In this document: positions 62,001 through 64,000 of the stretch, one piece after another
How positions within the stretch are numbered: position 1 is the stretch's first letter
Layout: every line of letters starts with the position of its first letter
Origin: Streptantibioticus silvisoli
GTDB lineage: Bacteria > Actinomycetota > Actinomycetes > Streptomycetales > Streptomycetaceae
Assembly (NCBI RefSeq): GCF_027947535.2
Contig: NZ_JAAGKO020000002.1
Coordinates: 186,001-250,000 of the forward strand
DNA: 64,000 nucleotides
Direction of reading: 5' to 3'
Program-made: the position numbers and the translations under genes
Notes under the pieces: model-generated
Seen by the model: only the letters and a program-made list of their open reading frames with translations
Told to the model about the DNA's origin: nothing
Database searches by the model: none

Positions 62001-62782
62001 TGTCCGCGCAGGCCGAGTCGGTGAGCCGGCGCGGCGACTGGCAGGACACCGCCCGCTGCTGCCGCGAGGCGATGGCGCTCGCCCGCGAACTCGGCGCCCA
62101 CCAGCAGGTTCCCGAGCTGACGGTCCGGCTCGGTGAGGCGGTGCTCAACGGCGGCGACCCGCAGGAGGGCGAGAGGCTGCTGCGGGCCGGCGTCGACGAG
62201 GGCCTGCGGATGGGCCAGAGCGCGATCGGCGCGGTCTTCCACGGCCGCATCAGCCTGGTCGCCTGCTTGTGCCACCAGGGCCGGCTGGCGGAGGCCGGCG
62301 AACTGGTCGACCTCATGCTGGAGCCGGCCACCACCCTGCCGCAGGAGCTGGTGCGCGGCGTCCTGCTGTGCGTCAAGGGCTGGCTGGCCGCCCGGGCCGA
62401 CCACGGCGACCGCGGCCTGGAGCTGGCCCGCGCCGGACTGGACGACCTGTACGCGCACCCGCTGGCCGAGATCTTCGTGCCGCGCATCGGCATGGTGATC
62501 CTGCCGGTGGTCACCGCACTGCTCACCCGCGTCGCCGAACACGACCCGGCCGCCGCCGACCCGCGCACCCCGGTCCGCGCCCGGCACGCCACGATGCTGC
62601 TGGCCGTCAACCGCGGTGTCCGGCCCAACCAGACCGTTCCGCTGGAACGCGCGGAGATGGCCCTCGCCGAGACGGTGTGCCGCGCGGTGCTCGGCGACGA
62701 CGCCTACACGGCCGCGTACGCCGAGGGCGGCGGCCTCACCCCGCAGGAGGCCGCCGCCCTGGTGCGCGACGCGTTGAACTGA
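59060..62782 (+). CDS. AfsR-like SARP regulator with NB-ARC and TPR regions
   Basis: 1,240 residues from the ATG at 59060. An OmpR-type DNA-binding domain (RISLFGPARAHRDDGTSVSLGGARLRALLAALALRPG) is followed by a BTAD helical domain (DVDLFRFERLVADG and RLGTDPGPELRALHGELLRG) to about 240. A 150-residue Ser/Gly/His/Pro linker comes next. The NB-ARC ATPase has P-loop GPGGSGKTRLSQE, Walker B LLLVLDNCEHV, TSREPLGVPGE and GLPLAIELAAARL. Helical repeats of TPR type follow to the end. It activates secondary-metabolism or sugar-response genes; no target is identifiable here. Confidence 0.93.
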   Translation: MRISLFGPARAHRDDGTSVSLGGARLRALLAALALRPGHTTGAGALIAEVWDDDPPADAAGALQALVARLRRALGAGAVTSVDGGYRLAATRDDVDLFRFERLVADGARALDDGDPAKAAALLDDALALWTGPPLADLPARTGEAARCGALRDDAIRLRLTAGLALGRAERVLPELAALCAEQPLNEALHTLHIRALRDAGRTADALDAYGTVRAAIADRLGTDPGPELRALHGELLRGTSEPPLRAKAPAGHRGASPAGASPSEVDGRSGTGLPGSGNHSDGSHSDGSLSGGGSHSGGNHSVGSHPGSGTGRPGPAHPDASAGSAHPAAPADPGSTHSAASADPGPAHAPRPAPTSGPAHDPGSVQAPGSAHAARPGAVPPEAPGRPGGNLRARLTSFVGREADLRGIGEDLAAARLVTLTGPGGSGKTRLSQEAADRFGERWPGEVWLAELAPVAEGATVAEAVLNALGLREIALHSTADKALAAEPRDPDPVRTLTEYCAGRRLLLVLDNCEHVIDACAALAERLLTHCPGVTVLATSREPLGVPGELTRPVDPLPVPTALRLLADRGAAARPGFTPDDDPGACAEICRRLDGLPLAIELAAARLRILTPRQIAERLDDRFRLLTAGSRTVLPRQQTLRAVVDWSWDLLEPAERALLRRLSVFSGGCDLTAAEAVCAGGGVEPLDVAALLGALVDKSLVVADFSAPAARYRTLETIGEYAADRLTESGERDAVERRHLSYFREYARTADPYLRGPEQLRWLELFEREHDNLRAALRRAVDAADEPEALQLALACVWFWMMRNYRTEIRSWLPAVAALGPDPFAVPRPALLPLDLTPLEVELPFPPGQLDEARRWIRTAGMAVWEESLDHLARGDDREFGAAVIAAYPPHLPQSGARPGLVRPFAAFLTGDFDRLIVLLDELVDACRAHGRVWELAFALQLRAKALDDRAGERDFMGDVRESRELFARVGDRWGMAEALSAQAESVSRRGDWQDTARCCREAMALARELGAHQQVPELTVRLGEAVLNGGDPQEGERLLRAGVDEGLRMGQSAIGAVFHGRISLVACLCHQGRLAEAGELVDLMLEPATTLPQELVRGVLLCVKGWLAARADHGDRGLELARAGLDDLYAHPLAEIFVPRIGMVILPVVTALLTRVAEHDPAAADPRTPVRARHATMLLAVNRGVRPNQTVPLERAEMALAETVCRAVLGDDAYTAAYAEGGGLTPQEAAALVRDALN

Positions 62783-62797
62783 CGTGACGCCACGCGA

Positions 62798-62920
62798 CTG
62801 ACGCGACGTCACATCCCGGACCCGACTTCGGACGGCCGGCGCCATGTCGCCGACGCGACGCGACCCGCCTTCCGGGGCGGAGGGATATGACCCGCGTACC
62901 TGACGCGACGTCACATCCCG
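62798..62920. repeat. 21-bp direct repeat flanking an intergenic segment
   Basis: ctgacgcgacgtcacatccc followed by g occurs at 62798-62818 and 62900-62920. Both copies contain the palindrome-like cgcgacgtca. The gap lies between convergent genes; function unknown. Confidence 0.75.
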
Positions 62921-62925
62921 CTGCC

Positions 62926-63756
62926 TCACGCCTTCTTGCGGAACCGCATGACCGCCAGCGGCGCGGTGACCGCGGTGATGCCGATCGCCCAGGCCAGCGT
63001 CATCCACACCGAGTGCGCCACCGCGCCGCCGTTGACCAGCGCGCGGGAGGCGTCGGCCAGGTTGGACAGCGGGTTGACGTCGGTGAACGACTGGAGCCAG
63101 CCCGGCATCGTGGTGGTCGGCGCGAAGATCGAGCTGCCGAACTGGAGCGGCATCAGCACCAGCATCGCCACCCCTTGCACGGACTGGGCCGTCTTCATGG
63201 TCAGACCCAGCAGGATGAAGATCCACATCAAGGACGCGCCGAAGACCAGCGACAACACCACGGCGGCCAGCAGGTGCAGCACATCGGTGTGGACGGTCAT
63301 GCCGAGCGCGAAGCCCATGCCCAGCAGGATCGCGGTGGCGACCAGCATCCGGCCGATCTCGACGACGATCTTCGCGATCAGGACCGAGGACCGGGCGATC
63401 GGCATGGTGCGGAACCGGTCCATCACCCCCTTCTTGAAGTCGTCGTTGATGCCGGTGCCGACCGCCTGCGCGATGTTCATCCCCATCATCGCCATCAGCC
63501 CGGGGACGACGTAGTTGACGTAGGCCGCCTGGTGGCCCTTGCCGGAGATCGCGCCGCCGAAGACGTAGACGAACAGCAGGGTGAAGATGATCGGCATCAG
63601 CAGGGCGTCGAACATCGACTCCGGGTCCTGCTTGATCTGGAGCGCGTTGCGCCGTACCAGCGCGCTGATGTGCCGCAGGTTGGCCCGCAGTCCGATGCGG
63701 CCCTCGCTGCGGGCGCCCCGCACGGCCGCCGGTGGTGTGATCGTCGCCGTGCTCAT
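62926..63756 (-). CDS. ABC-2 type (DrrB-like) transporter permease
   Basis: 276 residues with six hydrophobic segments. MFDALLMPIIFTLLFVYVFGGAI and VPGLMAMMGMNIAQAVGTGINDDFKKGVMDRFRTMPIARSSVLIAKIV are the ABC-2/DrrB family pattern. NPLSNLADASRALVNGG is the conserved loop before the last segment. It overlaps the ATPase gene by 4 bases, giving a DrrAB-type drug or lipid exporter pair. Confidence 0.92.
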   Translation of the reverse strand: MSTATITPPAAVRGARSEGRIGLRANLRHISALVRRNALQIKQDPESMFDALLMPIIFTLLFVYVFGGAISGKGHQAAYVNYVVPGLMAMMGMNIAQAVGTGINDDFKKGVMDRFRTMPIARSSVLIAKIVVEIGRMLVATAILLGMGFALGMTVHTDVLHLLAAVVLSLVFGASLMWIFILLGLTMKTAQSVQGVAMLVLMPLQFGSSIFAPTTTMPGWLQSFTDVNPLSNLADASRALVNGGAVAHSVWMTLAWAIGITAVTAPLAVMRFRKKA

Positions 63757-64000
63757 ACGGCAGCCCCCTCGAGGTCGTCGCTGTTGTCGGCCGCCGGCCG
63801 CGGGTCCTGCGGTACGGACGCCTTCTGTCCGGTGACGGCCAGAAAGACCTCGTCCAGACTGGGCAGGCTGGTGCCGATCTCCGCGATGCCGAAACCGCGT
63901 TCGGCCAGCAGGCGTACCACGGCGGTCAGTTGGTCGTCGTCGACGATCGGCACGGTCACCGTGCCGTCCTCGACGTCCGCGGTCGCGCCGCCGACCCCGG
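63753..64000 (-). CDS. ABC transporter ATP-binding protein (DrrA-like), N-terminal part outside window
   Basis: Only the C-terminal 82 codons are present. The visible GFGIAEIGTSLPSLDEVFLAVTGQKA is the C-terminal regulatory segment of DrrA-type ATPases (LPSLDEVFLxLTG). The Walker motifs lie beyond position 64000. The stop overlaps the permease start. Confidence 0.88.
   Translation of the reverse strand, partial: GVGGATADVEDGTVTVPIVDDDQLTAVVRLLAERGFGIAEIGTSLPSLDEVFLAVTGQKASVPQDPRPAADNSDDLEGAAV

Noticed and set aside
58616-63226. A 1,536-codon minus-strand frame opposite the AfsR-like regulator
   Set aside because: Antisense shadow of the strongly supported SARP/NB-ARC/TPR gene.

Overview
The window is high-GC DNA with strongly G/C-ending codons, leaderless-type starts and actinobacterial gene families: AfsR-type SARP/NB-ARC/TPR regulator, F420-dependent NADP reductase, Rsm22-type methyltransferase, secreted GH16 and GH18 enzymes, and a TTA codon in a regulator. 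I infer a chromosomal segment of Streptomyces or a close relative. No tRNA, rRNA operon or CRISPR array was seen.

Layout. 1-349: 3' part of RNase P RNA. 350-9379: accessory island next to rnpB. Two minus-strand genes (ricin-lectin/VCBS and lectin-like) face three plus-strand genes (aerolysin-like pore former, unknown protein, NHL propeller with ricin-like tail). Then come an IS3 orfA stub, a lone unknown gene and a twice-frameshifted VCBS pseudogene. 9380-14303: oxidoreductase/TetR pair with twin operators, a 42-residue acidic peptide translationally coupled to a PIMT-type methyltransferase (possible aspartimide RiPP), a monooxygenase and a hydrolase. 14304-15843: long non-coding, repeat-rich stretch.

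15844-25560 is the most notable region, an apparent co-directional biosynthetic operon. It encodes a radical SAM enzyme, an AsnRS-like enzyme without the usual N-terminal anticodon domain, an MccF-type S66 peptidase, a guanylate-kinase-like protein, a CPA2 antiporter, an unknown protein, a ProRS-like protein with altered motifs 2 and 3, short coupled ORFs and an MFS exporter. A LuxR-type regulator with a TTA codon follows. Two tRNA-synthetase paralogues, a nucleotide kinase and an MccF-like peptidase point to an aminoacyl-nucleotide (Trojan-horse type) product. No scaffold assembly line of a known class is present.

25837-32149: three MarR regulators, two with inverted-repeat operators, a quinone-oxidoreductase-like enzyme, two isochorismatase-fold enzymes converging on a hairpin, and an EmrB-type efflux pump. 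32452-44931: GH16 glucanase, small unknowns, nucleotidyltransferase, Bcr/CflA pump, serine hydrolase, a metal ABC transporter (SBP-ATPase-two permeases) behind two Zur-like boxes, a metallophosphoesterase and a GH18 chitinase. 45057-47432: a 2.4-kb segment (RsbW-like ATPase, GntR regulator, YdcF protein) lying between two 75-bp direct repeats that duplicate the promoter and first codons of the Rsm22 gene; it looks like an insertion.

47489-64000: largely conserved actinobacterial chromosome: Rsm22 methyltransferase, FAD oxidoreductase, DDAH-like hydrolase, heme oxygenase, prim-pol-like protein, lipoprotein, methionine aminopeptidase, F420 reductase, site-2 protease, a large AfsR-like regulator, and an ABC-2 permease/ATPase pair cut by the window end.
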